From contig NZ_CP095742.1 of the NCBI RefSeq assembly GCF_023078495.1, forward strand, positions 682,001-746,000: DNA of 64,000 nucleotides, written 5' to 3'. Positions within the stretch are counted from its first letter, which is position 1. Each line of letters starts with the position of its first letter. A program made the position numbers and the translations under genes. This DNA is from Luteibacter aegosomatissinici (GTDB lineage: Bacteria; Pseudomonadota; Gammaproteobacteria; Xanthomonadales; Rhodanobacteraceae). The notes under the pieces were generated by a model. That model was not told the origin of the DNA. It ran no database searches and was given only the letters and a program-made list of their open reading frames with translations. This document shows positions 48,966 to 59,523 of this stretch, piece by piece.

Positions 48966-49061
48966 GTAGGAGCCCACCCTGTGGGCGACATCTTTTCGCG
49001 ATCAGGCAGCAGCCCCTGCAGCCCGATCGCGAACAGCGTCGCCCACAGGGTGGGCTCCTAC
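48966..49061. repeat. Inverted REP pair, GTAGGAGCCCACC family
   Basis: GTAGGAGCCCACCCTGTGGG (48966-48985) and its complement ending at 49061 enclose a short inner hairpin. Same family at 59387 and 62286. Confidence 0.75.
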
Positions 49062-49171
49062 ACGGCGGCACAGTCTCAGCGGCTTTGCGGCTAAAGCTGG
49101 CTCGAACCCTGCCGAAAACGACGTTACATGCCGCATAAATTGCGACAGGTCACCTTTTCTGCAGGTTCCTC

Positions 49172-51157
49172 ATGAAAGACACCCTCCGTCGTGCCCGCTG
49201 GCGCGGCCTGAGCGTGGGCGCGCGCCTCACGCTGCTGGTCGTGGCCATTGTCTCGCTTGGCATCGCCTTGTTGACCCTGCTCGTCACGACCATGGTCTCA
49301 AGGGAGCTGGAGACGCGCTCCCGCGATGACCTGGCCCGCGGCAACCACGCCATCATCGCGATGGTGAACACCTTCAGCGGTGCGCTCCTCGCCGAATCCG
49401 ACCGCTTCCTCACCGTATTCGAGAGCTATTTTCCTGCGGGTACGCTCGCCGTCGATCCCCTGAAGCGGGTGAAGATGGGTGACCGTACGGTGCCGGTCAT
49501 GGCGATGGGCGGCAAGGCGATCAATGGTGATTTCACGACGGTCGATGAGTTCTCCGACCGGGCCCATGTTGTCGCCACCATGTTCGTGCGCGATGGCCAG
49601 GATTTCATCCGCGTTACCACCTCGCTGAAAAAGCAGGACGGTTCGCGCGCGGTGGGTACATCCATCGATCACGCCCATCCGGCCTTCCCCCTCCTGCTTT
49701 CCGGCAAGGGCTACGGTGGCCCGGCGATCCTGTTCGACAAGCCCTACATCACCCGTTACGAACCCATCCGTGACGCGGCTGGCAACGTGATCGGTGCATG
49801 GTTCGTCGGCGTGGAGATCAGCCAGGAAATGGCCGCGCTGCAGGCGCAGATTTCGTCGATCCGCATCGGCGAGACGGGCCACTATTCGGTGATCGATGCG
49901 AGCCCTGGCAAGCGCTATGGCTCGTATATCGTGGACCCGGCGCTCAACGATGCCGAAGGCAAGGCCGATGGCGCGGCGCTGAAGGTGCTCGATACCGACG
50001 GCCAGTCGTTCTATGGCCGCATGCTGTCCGCTGGCAAGGGAGAAACGCGTTATCGCGTCGCCGTGGGTGGGCACGACATGGAGCGCCTGGCGGTTTACGA
50101 GACCGACCCGTCGTGGCACTGGATGGTGACCGGTACGGTCGACATGGATGAGCTTTATGCGCCGGTACGCCACCTGCGCAACATGGCGATCGGCAGCAGC
50201 CTCGTCATCATTGCCGTACTTTGCGTGCTGCTGTTTATCGCGATCCGTGTGCGGATCACGCGGCCGCTTTCGTCGGCCGTCCAGGCCGCCAGCCGCCTGG
50301 CCGAAGGTGACCTTACGGCGCGCCTGGGTTCCACGCGTGGTGATGAAATTGGCCAGCTCATGAACGCCATCGATGGTATTGGCGATGGCCTGGGCTCGAT
50401 TGCGCAATCGGTGCGGCGGGCGACGGCCAGCATGGCGGGGAGCACCTCGGAGATCGCGGCGGGCAACACGGATCTTTCCATGCGTACGGAGCGCCAGGCA
50501 GCGGAACTTCAGATGACGGCGGCGAGCCTCGATCTGCTGACCCGTACCGTACGCGACAACGCGGGTAATGCGGCGCGCGCCAGCACGCTGGCGGAGGGTG
50601 CCAGCGTCGCCGTGCAGCAGGAAGCCGGCGCGATGGCCGAAGCCGTCGCATCGATGAACGGTATCCAGGCGTCAGCCCAGCGTATCGCCGATGTCATCGG
50701 CATCATCAACGGCATTGCATTCCAGACGAATATCCTGGCGCTGAATGCCGCCGTGGAAGCGGCGCGTGCAGGCGAGCAGGGTAAGGGCTTTGCAGTGGTG
50801 GCGGAGGAGGTGCGCAACCTCGCGCAACGCAGTGCCAAGGCAGCGAAGGAAATCGAGGCGCTGATTACCGAGTCGGTCGCCCAGGTGGATGCTGGCCACG
50901 GCCTCGTGACCGAGGCGGGCCACAACATGCAGGCGGTGATCGGCCGCATCCGTGACGTGGCTGAGCTGATGGGCGATATCAGCCGCGCATCCACCGCACA
51001 GTCCGAACAGATCGGCCAGATCAATCATGCGGTCTCGCGCATGGATGATTCCACCCAGCAGAATTCGGCGCTGGTGGAAGAGGCCGCGGCGGCGGCCAAA
51101 AGCCTCGAAGACCAGGCCGCGGAACTGGCGCGGGTCGTCGAGGTGTTCCGGCTCTAG
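49172..51157 (+). CDS. Methyl-accepting chemotaxis protein with double Cache sensor
   Basis: A 661-residue chemoreceptor. A membrane segment ([22 protein letters not shown]) precedes a periplasmic sensor of about 290 residues with [20 protein letters not shown] and [21 protein letters not shown], a Cache_3-Cache_2 type. A second segment near 340-360, a HAMP and a signalling hairpin with [40 protein letters not shown] follow. The ligand is unknown but dCache sensors usually bind small organic acids or amino acids. It is alone, not in a che operon. Confidence 0.92.
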   Translation: MKDTLRRARWRGLSVGARLTLLVVAIVSLGIALLTLLVTTMVSRELETRSRDDLARGNHAIIAMVNTFSGALLAESDRFLTVFESYFPAGTLAVDPLKRVKMGDRTVPVMAMGGKAINGDFTTVDEFSDRAHVVATMFVRDGQDFIRVTTSLKKQDGSRAVGTSIDHAHPAFPLLLSGKGYGGPAILFDKPYITRYEPIRDAAGNVIGAWFVGVEISQEMAALQAQISSIRIGETGHYSVIDASPGKRYGSYIVDPALNDAEGKADGAALKVLDTDGQSFYGRMLSAGKGETRYRVAVGGHDMERLAVYETDPSWHWMVTGTVDMDELYAPVRHLRNMAIGSSLVIIAVLCVLLFIAIRVRITRPLSSAVQAASRLAEGDLTARLGSTRGDEIGQLMNAIDGIGDGLGSIAQSVRRATASMAGSTSEIAAGNTDLSMRTERQAAELQMTAASLDLLTRTVRDNAGNAARASTLAEGASVAVQQEAGAMAEAVASMNGIQASAQRIADVIGIINGIAFQTNILALNAAVEAARAGEQGKGFAVVAEEVRNLAQRSAKAAKEIEALITESVAQVDAGHGLVTEAGHNMQAVIGRIRDVAELMGDISRASTAQSEQIGQINHAVSRMDDSTQQNSALVEEAAAAAKSLEDQAAELARVVEVFRL

Positions 51158-51166
51158 GCTGGAGGG

Positions 51167-53050
51167 TTACCCCTCCAGCTCTTCCCACCGCGCAAACGCC
51201 GTATCCAGTTCGGCCTGCAGCTTTGCCAGCTCTTCATTGCCCCGCGTGATCGCAGCGGCATCCTGCTGGTAGTACTTCGGATCGTTCATCGCTTCGGTGC
51301 GCTTTGCGATGGCGGTTTCCAGCTCTTCCAGCTTCGCAGGCAGCAGGTCCAGCTCACGCTGCTCCTTGAACGAGAGCTTCTTCTTCGCGGCAGCCGGCGT
51401 CGGTGCCGGTGCAGCCGCCGGTGCTGCTGGCGTCGGCTTGGCGGTGGCCGCTGCGGCGGCCTTCGCGGCGGCCACGATCGGCTTCTGACGCAGCCAATCG
51501 CTGTATCCGCCGACGTATTCGCCGATCTCGCCATCGCCTTCAAGCACCAGCGTGCTGGTGACGACGTTATCGATGAAGTCGCGATCGTGGGAGACGAGCA
51601 GCAGCGTGCCGGTGTATTCGCCCAGCAGTTCTTCGAGCAGTTCCAGCGTTTCGACATCCAGGTCGTTGGTCGGTTCGTCCATCACGAGCAGGTTGGACGG
51701 TTGCGCGAACAGTTTGGCCAGGAGCAGGCGGTTGCGTTCGCCGCCCGACAGGCGGGTGATCGGCGCGCGGGCGCGCTCAGGCGAGAACAGGAAATCCTGC
51801 AGGTAGCCGATGATGTGCTTGCGCTGCCCGTTCAGCTCGATGTACTCGCGGCCTTCGGCCACGTTATCCAGTGCATTCAGGCGATCGTCCAGCGCGATGC
51901 GGTGCTGGTCGAAGTAGGCGATCTCCAGGCCCGTGCCGAGTACCACGGTGCCTTCCTGCGGGGCGAGCTGGCCCAGCATGATCTTCAGCAGGGTGGATTT
52001 GCCGGCGCCGTTCGGCCCCATGATGCCAACACGGTCGCCGCGCATGATCGTCGTCGAGAAATCGCGGATCAGCGTGCGGCCATCGTAGGCCTGGGTGACA
52101 TGCTTCGTCTCCACGACCTTGCGGCCGGAGGCCTGCGCATTGGCCATGGTCATCTTGGCGTTGCCCGTGCCCTCGCGGCGTTCCGAGCGTTCGCGGCGCA
52201 TGGCCTTCAGCGCGCGCACGCGGCCTTCATTGCGGGTGCGGCGCGCCTTGATGCCCTGGCGGATCCACACTTCTTCCTGGGCCAGCTTGCGATCGAAATG
52301 CGCGATGGCCTGGGCCTCGGCGTGCAGGCGCTCTTCGCGGCGGCGCAGGTAATTATCGTAATCGCCCGGCCAGCTGCTCACCTGGCCGCGGTCGATCTCG
52401 ACAATGCGCGTGGCCAGCGAGCGCAGGAAGCTACGGTCGTGGGTGATGAAGACGATGGCGCCGGCAAAGCCCTTCAGGAAGCCTTCCAGCCACGCGATCG
52501 CTTCGATATCCAGGTGGTTGGTGGGCTCATCGAGCAGCAGCAGGTTCGGGTCGCGGACCAGGGCCTGGCCCAGTAGCACGCGACGCTTCATGCCGCCGGA
52601 CAGATCGGCGAAATCGGCGTGCTCAGGCAGTTCCAGGCGTTCAATGACGTTTTGTACGCGGGCATCCAGATCCCAGGCATTGTTCGCCTCGATCTGCGCC
52701 TGGACATCGCCCAGGCCATCCATGTCGCCTTCTTCCAGCAGGTGGTGATAGCGGGCCAGCAGGTGGCCCAGCTCGCCCAGCCCATCGGCCACCACATCGA
52801 ACACACTGCCCGACGTGTCCTGCGGCACTTCCTGGGTCAGCCGCGCCACGCGCGTGCCACCCTGCAGGCGGATCTCCCCATCATCGGGCTTCAGCTCACC
52901 TGCGATGAGCTTCATCAGCGTGGATTTGCCAGCGCCGTTGCGGCCGACGATACAGACGCGCTCACCCAGGTCGAGCGAAAGATCGACCTGTTCAAGCAGG
53001 AGGGGGCCGCCGACGCTGTAGTCGAGGCCAAGGATTTGGATGAGAGACAT
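51167..53050 (-). CDS. uup: ABC-F protein Uup
   Basis: A 627-residue soluble ATPase with two ABC domains. Walker A: VGRNGAGKST and MGPNGAGKST. Signatures: LSGGMKRRVLLGQ and LSGGERNRLLLAK. Walker B: LLLLDEPTNHLD and LLVMDEPTNDLD. A C-terminal extension (residues 520-627) contains an alanine/proline linker and a coiled coil (LSFKEQRELDLLPAKLEELE), typical of Uup. ABC-F proteins act on ribosomes; Uup affects transposon precise excision and DNA recombination in E. coli. Length matches E. coli Uup (635). Confidence 0.93.
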   Translation of the reverse strand: MSLIQILGLDYSVGGPLLLEQVDLSLDLGERVCIVGRNGAGKSTLMKLIAGELKPDDGEIRLQGGTRVARLTQEVPQDTSGSVFDVVADGLGELGHLLARYHHLLEEGDMDGLGDVQAQIEANNAWDLDARVQNVIERLELPEHADFADLSGGMKRRVLLGQALVRDPNLLLLDEPTNHLDIEAIAWLEGFLKGFAGAIVFITHDRSFLRSLATRIVEIDRGQVSSWPGDYDNYLRRREERLHAEAQAIAHFDRKLAQEEVWIRQGIKARRTRNEGRVRALKAMRRERSERREGTGNAKMTMANAQASGRKVVETKHVTQAYDGRTLIRDFSTTIMRGDRVGIMGPNGAGKSTLLKIMLGQLAPQEGTVVLGTGLEIAYFDQHRIALDDRLNALDNVAEGREYIELNGQRKHIIGYLQDFLFSPERARAPITRLSGGERNRLLLAKLFAQPSNLLVMDEPTNDLDVETLELLEELLGEYTGTLLLVSHDRDFIDNVVTSTLVLEGDGEIGEYVGGYSDWLRQKPIVAAAKAAAAATAKPTPAAPAAAPAPTPAAAKKKLSFKEQRELDLLPAKLEELETAIAKRTEAMNDPKYYQQDAAAITRGNEELAKLQAELDTAFARWEELEG

Positions 53051-53086
53051 CCGCCTATTGTAGCTGGCCCCGGGGCCAGCCGGGCC

Positions 53087-54130
53087 CTACAGGGTGTCGA
53101 GGCGGTAGCGGGTGAGCTGGCGGTAGGTGGTGCCGGGGCGCAGGATGGCGCCTTCGGCCAGGGGGGTATTCACCTGGTCGGGGAACGCCTGTGCCTCAAG
53201 GGCGAACCCGGCGAACGCCGCATAGGGGTGGCCCTCCCGGTTCATCTGCCCGGTGAGCTTCTGGCCGCTGTAGAACTGAAGCCCCGCGCGGTCTGTTTCC
53301 ACGGTGAGACGGCGTCCGCTCGAGGGTTCGGTGACCACGGCGACCACGCGTGGCGTGCCCGGGGCCGTGCCGTACGGGACATAGCAATGATCGAAGCCAC
53401 CGGCCACGCGCAATTGCGCATCCGGCCAGTGCAGGCGTGACCCAATAGGCGCCGCTTCGCGGAAATCGAACGCTGTACCGGAGACATGCCTGCGCTCGAT
53501 CGGAATGGCCTGCTCATCCGTCGCAAGGAACTCTTCCGCGTCGATGCGGATCACGTGGTCGCGAATATCCGGGCGGCGGTCGTTGAGGTTGAAATAGGGA
53601 TGGGCCGTCACGCTGAAGGGGGTTGGCGCGTCCGCGGTCGCTTCGTAATCGAGCTCCAGCGCCCCATCGTCGTCAAGCGCGACGCGCAGCTGCACCCGCA
53701 CTTCGCCCGGGAAGCCGCCGTCGCCTTCCGCCGAAACCAGGCGGAACAACAGTGCGTCGCCATCCCGCTCGACATCCCAGCGCCGCAGGTGGAAACCATC
53801 GTGGCCGCCGTGGAGATGATTGTCGCCATCGTTGCGGTCCACCTTGTGCTCGATCCCATCGAGCTGGAAACGGCCGCCGCGGAGACGGTTGGCCCAGCGG
53901 CCGACGATACCGCCCATATAGGCACTGGCAGAGAGATAGTGCGCGGCGTCGGGGTGGCCCAGCAGTACCTCGCCGAGCTGGCCTTGCCGGTCGGGTGATT
54001 GCCACGAGAGCAGGGTAGCGCCCAGGTCGCTGATATCGACCCGCGCGCCGCGCGCGTTGCGCAACGTCCAGCGATGGAGGGAGCGTCCGTCGGGCAGGGT
54101 GCCCCAGGCGGTGGGTTCGGAAATAGGCAT
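53087..54130 (-). CDS. galM: Aldose 1-epimerase (mutarotase) GalM
   Basis: A 347-residue epimerase. Landmarks are NRLRGGRFQLDG, NHLHGGHDGFHLRRWDV with the first catalytic histidine, VTAHPYFNLND with the second, and a glutamate base in FAGFALEAQAFPD. It interconverts anomers of aldoses such as galactose or xylose. ATG 54130 (MPISEPTAW) is 28 bases after the xylR stop; the longer frame to 54235 overlaps xylR and is not used. Sitting beside xylR, it probably supplies alpha-xylose to xylose isomerase. Confidence 0.92.
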   Translation of the reverse strand: MPISEPTAWGTLPDGRSLHRWTLRNARGARVDISDLGATLLSWQSPDRQGQLGEVLLGHPDAAHYLSASAYMGGIVGRWANRLRGGRFQLDGIEHKVDRNDGDNHLHGGHDGFHLRRWDVERDGDALLFRLVSAEGDGGFPGEVRVQLRVALDDDGALELDYEATADAPTPFSVTAHPYFNLNDRRPDIRDHVIRIDAEEFLATDEQAIPIERRHVSGTAFDFREAAPIGSRLHWPDAQLRVAGGFDHCYVPYGTAPGTPRVVAVVTEPSSGRRLTVETDRAGLQFYSGQKLTGQMNREGHPYAAFAGFALEAQAFPDQVNTPLAEGAILRPGTTYRQLTRYRLDTL

Positions 54131-54158
54131 CGGGGAGAACGGTCCGTGCCGGCGACCT

Positions 54159-55337
54159 TCAGGAGGTGGCCGTCTTGCGGTGGGATTCGAGGTATTGGCG
54201 CGGCGTGCAGTCATACTCACGGCGGAATACCGCATACATGTATTGCAGCGACGTGAAGCCGCAGCGGATGGCGATATCCGCGAGTGTGGTATCGCCGTTG
54301 ATGATCAGGTCGCAGGCCGTATCGAGCTTGTGCTTCAGGATGGCCTGGTGCACGGTCTGCTTCAGCTCGCGCTTGAAGTGTTCCTCGAGCACCGTGCGCG
54401 ATACGCCCACGTAATCGGCGACCTGTTCGGTCTTGATGCCCAAGCAACCGTATTGGCGAATGTAATGGCTGGCGCGCATGACGTGCGGGCTGCGCATGGG
54501 CTGGAAGCGGCTCGATACCTGCACGTTGATTCCCACGGGCGGGACAATTACGCGGGTGGTCGAGCAATCCATGCCACGTAGCATCTGGTGCAACACGTGC
54601 GCCGCAGTGCGGCCCATTTCTTCCGCGCCCTGGATCACGGAGGTCAGCGGTATGCGGTTCAGCAGCTGCGCCATGGGGTCGTTATCGATACCCACGATCG
54701 CCACCTGCTCCGGGACCGCAATGCCACCGATGACGCAGGCCTGCAGCAGCTGGCGGGCACGCGCATCGGTGACGGCGATGATGCCGATGGGCTTGGGCAG
54801 GCTGGCCAGCCATTCCACCAGGTGTTCCACCGCTTCACCCCAGCCGCCCGCGCTGGTGGGCGAGCCCTCGTACACGATGCCTTCCACGTTTTCCGCCGCC
54901 ACGATGGCCCGGAACGCATGCTCGCGCTCCTGTGCCCAGCGGCTGCTGGTGGTGGCCGGGATCCCGTAGAGGGCAAAGCGAGACAGCCCCTGCTCGATCA
55001 GGTGATCGTAAGCAAGCCGTACAAGACGCGCGTTGTCCGTGGCGATGTAGGGTACGCCCGCCGGGTAATGCGTCGGATCCTGGTAGGAGCCGCCCACGGC
55101 GACCACGGGGATGTGCAACTCGCGCAGCGCCTCCTCGGCCTCCGGGTCGTCGAAGTCGGCAATGACGCCATCGCCCTTGAACTGGTGGATGTCGCGCATG
55201 CGGCTGCGGAAATCTTCTTCGAGGAAGAGATCCCACTCGACGCGGGTGCTGTTGAGGTAATGCCCAATGCCCGCGATGACCTGGCGGTCATAGACCTTGT
55301 TGGCATTGAACAACAGTGCGATGCGATGCGGTGCCAT
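54159..55337 (-). CDS. xylR: Xylose-responsive regulator XylR (AraC type)
   Basis: A 392-residue regulator, the same length as E. coli XylR. A periplasmic-binding-like N-terminal domain (HRIALLFNANKVYDRQVIAG, VAVGGSYQDPTHYPAGVPYI) binds xylose, and a C-terminal AraC helix-turn-helix pair (TEQVADYVGVSRTVLEEHFK, LADIAIRCGFTSLQYMYAVF, then FRREYDCTPRQY) binds DNA. It should activate the xylABFGH operon to its left in the presence of xylose. The ATG at 55337 gives MAPHRIALLF, the family start; the frame to 55433 is not supported. Confidence 0.95.
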   Translation of the reverse strand: MAPHRIALLFNANKVYDRQVIAGIGHYLNSTRVEWDLFLEEDFRSRMRDIHQFKGDGVIADFDDPEAEEALRELHIPVVAVGGSYQDPTHYPAGVPYIATDNARLVRLAYDHLIEQGLSRFALYGIPATTSSRWAQEREHAFRAIVAAENVEGIVYEGSPTSAGGWGEAVEHLVEWLASLPKPIGIIAVTDARARQLLQACVIGGIAVPEQVAIVGIDNDPMAQLLNRIPLTSVIQGAEEMGRTAAHVLHQMLRGMDCSTTRVIVPPVGINVQVSSRFQPMRSPHVMRASHYIRQYGCLGIKTEQVADYVGVSRTVLEEHFKRELKQTVHQAILKHKLDTACDLIINGDTTLADIAIRCGFTSLQYMYAVFRREYDCTPRQYLESHRKTATS

Positions 55338-55489
55338 GAACGAGAAAACTAGCAGGGAACGCGCCCGGAGGCCATGACGCAGCGCGGCAGGAAAAAGGCA
55401 GAAGGGGTTAATGGAAATCGCAATTGCACCCAAACGCCCCGATAGCGAGCATCGGTAGGATTCGTCCCCACGTTCGTCAAGGAATTGTT
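55338..55489. promoter_or_regulatory. Divergent control region between xylR and xylA
   Basis: A 152-base gap for both promoters. Within it TGGAAATCGCAATTGCACCC contains the palindrome GCAATTGC and is a plausible XylR contact. No clean -10/-35 pair is visible. Confidence 0.4.
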
Positions 55490-56806
55490 ATGTCGTACTT
55501 CTCCAGCATTCCGAAAATCACCTTCGAAGGCCCGGGTTCCGATAACCCGCTGGCGTTCCATCATTACGATGCCAACCGCAAGCTGCTGGGCAAGACGATG
55601 GCCGAGCATCTGCGCCTGGCGGTGTGCTATTGGCACACGTTCGTCTGGCCTGGCTCTGATGTATTTGGCGCGGGCACGTTCGACCGGCCCTGGCAGCAGG
55701 CGGGCGAGCCGATGGCGAAGGCGCGGGAAAAGGCCGATGCCGCATTCGATTTCTTCACCCGCCTGGGCACCCCGTTCTACACGTTCCACGACACCGACGT
55801 GGCGCCCGAGGGCAACAGTCTGGCCGAGTACCGCAACAACTTCGCGGCCATGGTCGATGTGCTGGAGAAAAAACAGGCCGAGACCGGCGTCAAGCTGCTT
55901 TGGGGTACGGCCAACGTATTCAGCAATCCGCGTTATGCTGCAGGCGCCGCCACCAACCCGCAGCCGGACGTGTTCGCCTACGCGGCCACCCAGGTGCGCC
56001 ACGCCATGGAAGCCACCCACCGCCTGGGCGGTGAGAACTATGTGCTGTGGGGCGGCCGCGAGGGCTACGAAACCCTGCTCAATACCGACCTGAAGCGTGA
56101 GCGCGCACAGCTGGGTCGCTTCTTCCAGATGGTGGTGGAGCATAAGCACAAGCTCGGCTTCAAGGGCACCATTCTCATCGAGCCCAAGCCGCAGGAGCCC
56201 ACCAAGCACCAGTACGATTACGACAGCGCCACGGTGTACGGCTTCCTCAAGGATTTCGGCCTCGAGAACGAAGTGAAAACCAACCTGGAAGCGAACCACG
56301 CCACGCTCGCCGGCCATTCGTTCCAGCACGAGGTGGCCACCTCCATTGCGCTTGGCCTGTTCGGTTCCATCGATGCCAATCGTGGCGATCCGCAGAATGG
56401 CTGGGATACCGACCAGTTCCCGAACAGCGTGGAAGAGATGACCCTGGTCACCTACGAAATCCTGAAGGCAGGTGGTTTCACCACGGGTGGTTTCAATTTC
56501 GATACCAAGGTGCGCCGCCAGAGCCACGAGGCCGCCGATCTCTTCCATGGCCATATTGGTGCGATCGATACGCTCGCCCTCGGTCTTGAGCGTGCGGTGA
56601 AGATGATCGAAAAGGACACCCTGGCCGAACTGAAGGCGAAGCGCTACGCGGGCTGGGATGCGGATTTTGGTACGAAGATCCTCAACGGCGGCTTCACGCT
56701 TGCTTCGCTATCCGACGAAGCCATCGCGCGCGACCTGCACCCGAAGCACGCTTCCGGCCACCAGGAGTTGCTCGAAAATATCGTCAACCGCTATATCTAT
56801 GGGTGA
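55490..56806 (+). CDS. xylA: Xylose isomerase
   Basis: A 438-residue metal enzyme that converts xylose to xylulose. His100 is in [12 protein letters not shown]; metal ligands lie in [17 protein letters not shown] and [12 protein letters not shown], then [20 protein letters not shown] 55490 has AAGGA upstream. The isomerase belongs to the group II family. It starts a divergent operon with xylR and the stop overlaps the xylB region. Confidence 0.97.
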   Translation: MSYFSSIPKITFEGPGSDNPLAFHHYDANRKLLGKTMAEHLRLAVCYWHTFVWPGSDVFGAGTFDRPWQQAGEPMAKAREKADAAFDFFTRLGTPFYTFHDTDVAPEGNSLAEYRNNFAAMVDVLEKKQAETGVKLLWGTANVFSNPRYAAGAATNPQPDVFAYAATQVRHAMEATHRLGGENYVLWGGREGYETLLNTDLKRERAQLGRFFQMVVEHKHKLGFKGTILIEPKPQEPTKHQYDYDSATVYGFLKDFGLENEVKTNLEANHATLAGHSFQHEVATSIALGLFGSIDANRGDPQNGWDTDQFPNSVEEMTLVTYEILKAGGFTTGGFNFDTKVRRQSHEAADLFHGHIGAIDTLALGLERAVKMIEKDTLAELKAKRYAGWDADFGTKILNGGFTLASLSDEAIARDLHPKHASGHQELLENIVNRYIYG

Positions 56807-56807
56807 T

Positions 56808-58325
56808 ATGAAACCCGACATGGAAGCATCGGCACCGCTGTACCTCGGCATTGACCTGGGCACGTCGTCGGTCAAGGCCGTCCTCATCGACGACGCTGGC
56901 GCCGTGCGCGCCAGTGCGTCCAGCCCGCTCACCGTATCCCACCCCAGGCCGCGCTGGTCGGAGCAGGATCCAGCGGCGTGGTGGTCTGCCACGGAAGCCG
57001 CGGTCGGCGATGTGTTGCAACGCGTGGATGGCCACCGTGTCGCCGCCATCGGCCTGTCCGGCCAGATGCACGGCGCCACGCTGCTCGATAAGTCGGACAA
57101 CATCCTGCGGCCGGCCATCCTCTGGAACGATGGCCGCTCCGATGTGGAGTGCGCCGAACTCGAAAAGGTGCCTGGTTTCCGTGAGGTCACCGGCAATCTG
57201 GCCATGCCAGGCTTCACGGCACCCAAGCTAGCCTGGGTGCGCAAGCACGAGCCGGAGACCTTCGCCCGCGTGGCCAAGGTGCTTCTGCCCAAGGATTACC
57301 TGCGCCTTCGGCTCACCGGCGACTACATGACCGACGCCTCGGACGCAGCGGGCACGCTGTGGCTGGATGTGCGTAAGCGCCAGTGGAGCGACGCCATGCT
57401 GGCCGCCACGGGACTGGATCGCTCGCACATGCCGGAGGTGTTTGAAGGAAGCCAGCCTGCGGGGCGCCTGCGCAAGGAACTCGCCGATCGCTGGGGCATG
57501 AAGACCGTGCCGGTCGCGGCCGGCGGTGGTGATAACGCTGCCGGCGCCGTTGGTGTGGGCATCGTCCGCAATGGCCAGGCCATGCTCTCATTGGGCACCT
57601 CCGGGGTGTACTTCGCGGTTTCCGATGGCTATCGCTCCAGCCCGGAAACCGCGGTCCACAGCTTCTGCCATGCGTTGCCGGACACCTGGCATCTCATGTC
57701 GGTGATGCTCAATGCGGCAAGTTGCCTGGACTTCACGGGACGCCTAACCGGTTATCCGGACGTGGCCGCCCTGTTGGCCGACGCGGAGCACACCGGGTGG
57801 AAGAAGGGCGGCCCGCTCTTCCTGCCCTACCTGACCGGTGAGCGCACGCCACACAACAATCCACACGCCCGCGGCTCGTTCACGAACCTCGGCCCGGATA
57901 CGGCGCGCGCCGATCTGGCCAATGCCGCGCTCGAAGGTGTCGGCCTCGGCCTGCTCGATGGTTTGCTGGCGGTCGAAGGTACGGGCCTGGTGTCGGAGGA
58001 AATCACCGTCATCGGTGGTGGTTCGCGTAGCGCGTACTGGACCCAGATGCTTGCCGACATCCTCGGCAAGCCGCTGGTACTGCGTGCCGGTGGCGAGGTC
58101 GGCCCCGCGCTGGGCGCGGCCCGGCTGGCCCGCCTGGCGGTGCAGCCGGGGGCCTCGCTGGACGAGGTTTGCCCGATGCCCCCGGTCACGGCGGTCCGCG
58201 AGCCCGATGCAGCGCGTCATGCTTATTTCCTTCAAACGCGCCACCCTTTGTTCCGCCGCTCCTACGAGCAACTCAAGCCGCTGTATTTAGACGCCGCCCG
58301 TGGCGACGATTTCCGCCCGTCCTGA
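56808..58325 (+). CDS. xylB: Xylulokinase
   Basis: A 505-residue FGGY-family kinase that phosphorylates xylulose. Landmarks are LYLGIDLGTSSVKAVLIDD, GLSGQMHGATLLDK, PAILWNDGRS, DASDAAGTLWLDV, AAGGGDNAAGAVGVGIV with the catalytic aspartate and IGGGSRSAYWTQMLADIL. The ATG at 56808 was chosen because it abuts the xylA stop; ATG 56799 (MGDMKPD) and 56820 are also in frame. It is the second gene of the operon. Confidence 0.96.
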   Translation: MKPDMEASAPLYLGIDLGTSSVKAVLIDDAGAVRASASSPLTVSHPRPRWSEQDPAAWWSATEAAVGDVLQRVDGHRVAAIGLSGQMHGATLLDKSDNILRPAILWNDGRSDVECAELEKVPGFREVTGNLAMPGFTAPKLAWVRKHEPETFARVAKVLLPKDYLRLRLTGDYMTDASDAAGTLWLDVRKRQWSDAMLAATGLDRSHMPEVFEGSQPAGRLRKELADRWGMKTVPVAAGGGDNAAGAVGVGIVRNGQAMLSLGTSGVYFAVSDGYRSSPETAVHSFCHALPDTWHLMSVMLNAASCLDFTGRLTGYPDVAALLADAEHTGWKKGGPLFLPYLTGERTPHNNPHARGSFTNLGPDTARADLANAALEGVGLGLLDGLLAVEGTGLVSEEITVIGGGSRSAYWTQMLADILGKPLVLRAGGEVGPALGAARLARLAVQPGASLDEVCPMPPVTAVREPDAARHAYFLQTRHPLFRRSYEQLKPLYLDAARGDDFRPS

Positions 58326-58357
58326 AAGGGCGATTCCATAAGAAGATGGAGAACAGC

Positions 58358-59368
58358 ATGAAGCAGAAGGCCCTACACACGTTGCTGGCCGTATCGATGG
58401 TGGCCGCAGGCGTTTTCGCACCGCAGGCGCACGCAAGCAAGGATAAGCCGGTCATCGGCTTCTCCATCGACGATCTCCGCGTCGAGCGCTGGACGAAGGA
58501 TCGTGATTACTTCAAGGCGGCCGTCGAGGCCAAGGGTGGCACCGTATCCATCCAGTCCGCCGATGCCAATGAGCAAAAGCAGATCCAGCAGATCGAGAAC
58601 CTGATCTCGCGCAAGGTCGATGTCATTGTCATCGTACCGTTCAACGCGAAGACCCTGACCACGGTCGTGGCCGAAGCGAAGAAAGCCGGCATCAAGGTGA
58701 TTTCTTACGACCGCCTGATCCTCAATGCCGATGTCGATGCGTATATCTCGTTCGACAACGACAAGGTTGGCCAGATGCAGGCGCAGGGCGTCGTCAATGC
58801 CGCGCCGAAGGGTAATTACTTCCTGCTCGGCGGCGCACCGACCGATAACAACGCGAAGATCCTGCGCGAAGGCCAGATGAAGGTGCTGAAGCCGCTGGTG
58901 GACAAGGGCGACATCAAGATCGTGGGCCAGCAGTGGACGAATGAATGGCTGGCGTCGAACGCGCAGTCCATCATTGAAAACGCACTTACCGCGAACAAGA
59001 ACAATATCCAGGGCATCGTGGCATCGAACGACGGTACCGCCGGTGGCGCCATCGCCGCGCTGAATGGCCAGAAGCTGGCCGGCAAGGTGGCCGTCTCCGG
59101 CCAGGATGCCGACCTGGCCGCGATCAAGCGCATCAAGGCCGGCACGCAGACCATGACGGTGTACAAGCCGATCAAGACCATCGCCACCGATGCCGCCGAG
59201 CTCGCCGTGCAGTTCGCCAAGGGTGAAACCCCTAACTTCACCTCCAAGCTCAACAACGGCAAGATCGACGTGAATACCATCCTGCTCACCCCGACCCTGC
59301 TCACCAAGCAGAACGTCGACCTGGTGGTGAAGGATGGCTTCTACACCCAGGCGCAGGTTGGCCCGTAA
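58358..59368 (+). CDS. xylF: Xylose-binding periplasmic protein XylF
   Basis: A 336-residue secreted protein with a signal peptide ([21 protein letters not shown]). The mature part starts [20 protein letters not shown] and matches the sugar-binding family, with [50 protein letters not shown] and [14 protein letters not shown]. The ATG at 58358 has GGAG six bases upstream; 58346 adds four residues. It delivers xylose to XylGH. Confidence 0.95.
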   Translation: MKQKALHTLLAVSMVAAGVFAPQAHASKDKPVIGFSIDDLRVERWTKDRDYFKAAVEAKGGTVSIQSADANEQKQIQQIENLISRKVDVIVIVPFNAKTLTTVVAEAKKAGIKVISYDRLILNADVDAYISFDNDKVGQMQAQGVVNAAPKGNYFLLGGAPTDNNAKILREGQMKVLKPLVDKGDIKIVGQQWTNEWLASNAQSIIENALTANKNNIQGIVASNDGTAGGAIAALNGQKLAGKVAVSGQDADLAAIKRIKAGTQTMTVYKPIKTIATDAAELAVQFAKGETPNFTSKLNNGKIDVNTILLTPTLLTKQNVDLVVKDGFYTQAQVGP

Positions 59369-59386
59369 ACCCATCGCGCCACCCCC

Positions 59387-59480
59387 GTAGGAGCCCACCC
59401 TGTGGGCGACATCCTTTCGCGAACGGCATCAGGGCCTGCGACACATCGCAGACAGCGTCGCCCACGGGGTGGGCTCCTAC
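59387..59480. repeat. REP pair inside the xyl operon, between xylF and xylG
   Basis: GTAGGAGCCCACCCTGTGGG at 59387-59406 faces its complement ending at 59480. The position in the transcript could protect the xylF part of the message and lower xylGH, as REP elements do in some other binding-protein transport operons. Confidence 0.75.
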
Positions 59481-59523
59481 ATCGGCCGTCGCCGCGGCTG
59501 CCATGCATGAGGAAGGTTCCAAG

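Noticed and set aside
46208-48991. Antisense open frame of 927 codons across ppc
   Set aside because: High GC content makes long frames opposite real genes. The ppc frame has all PEP carboxylase motifs.
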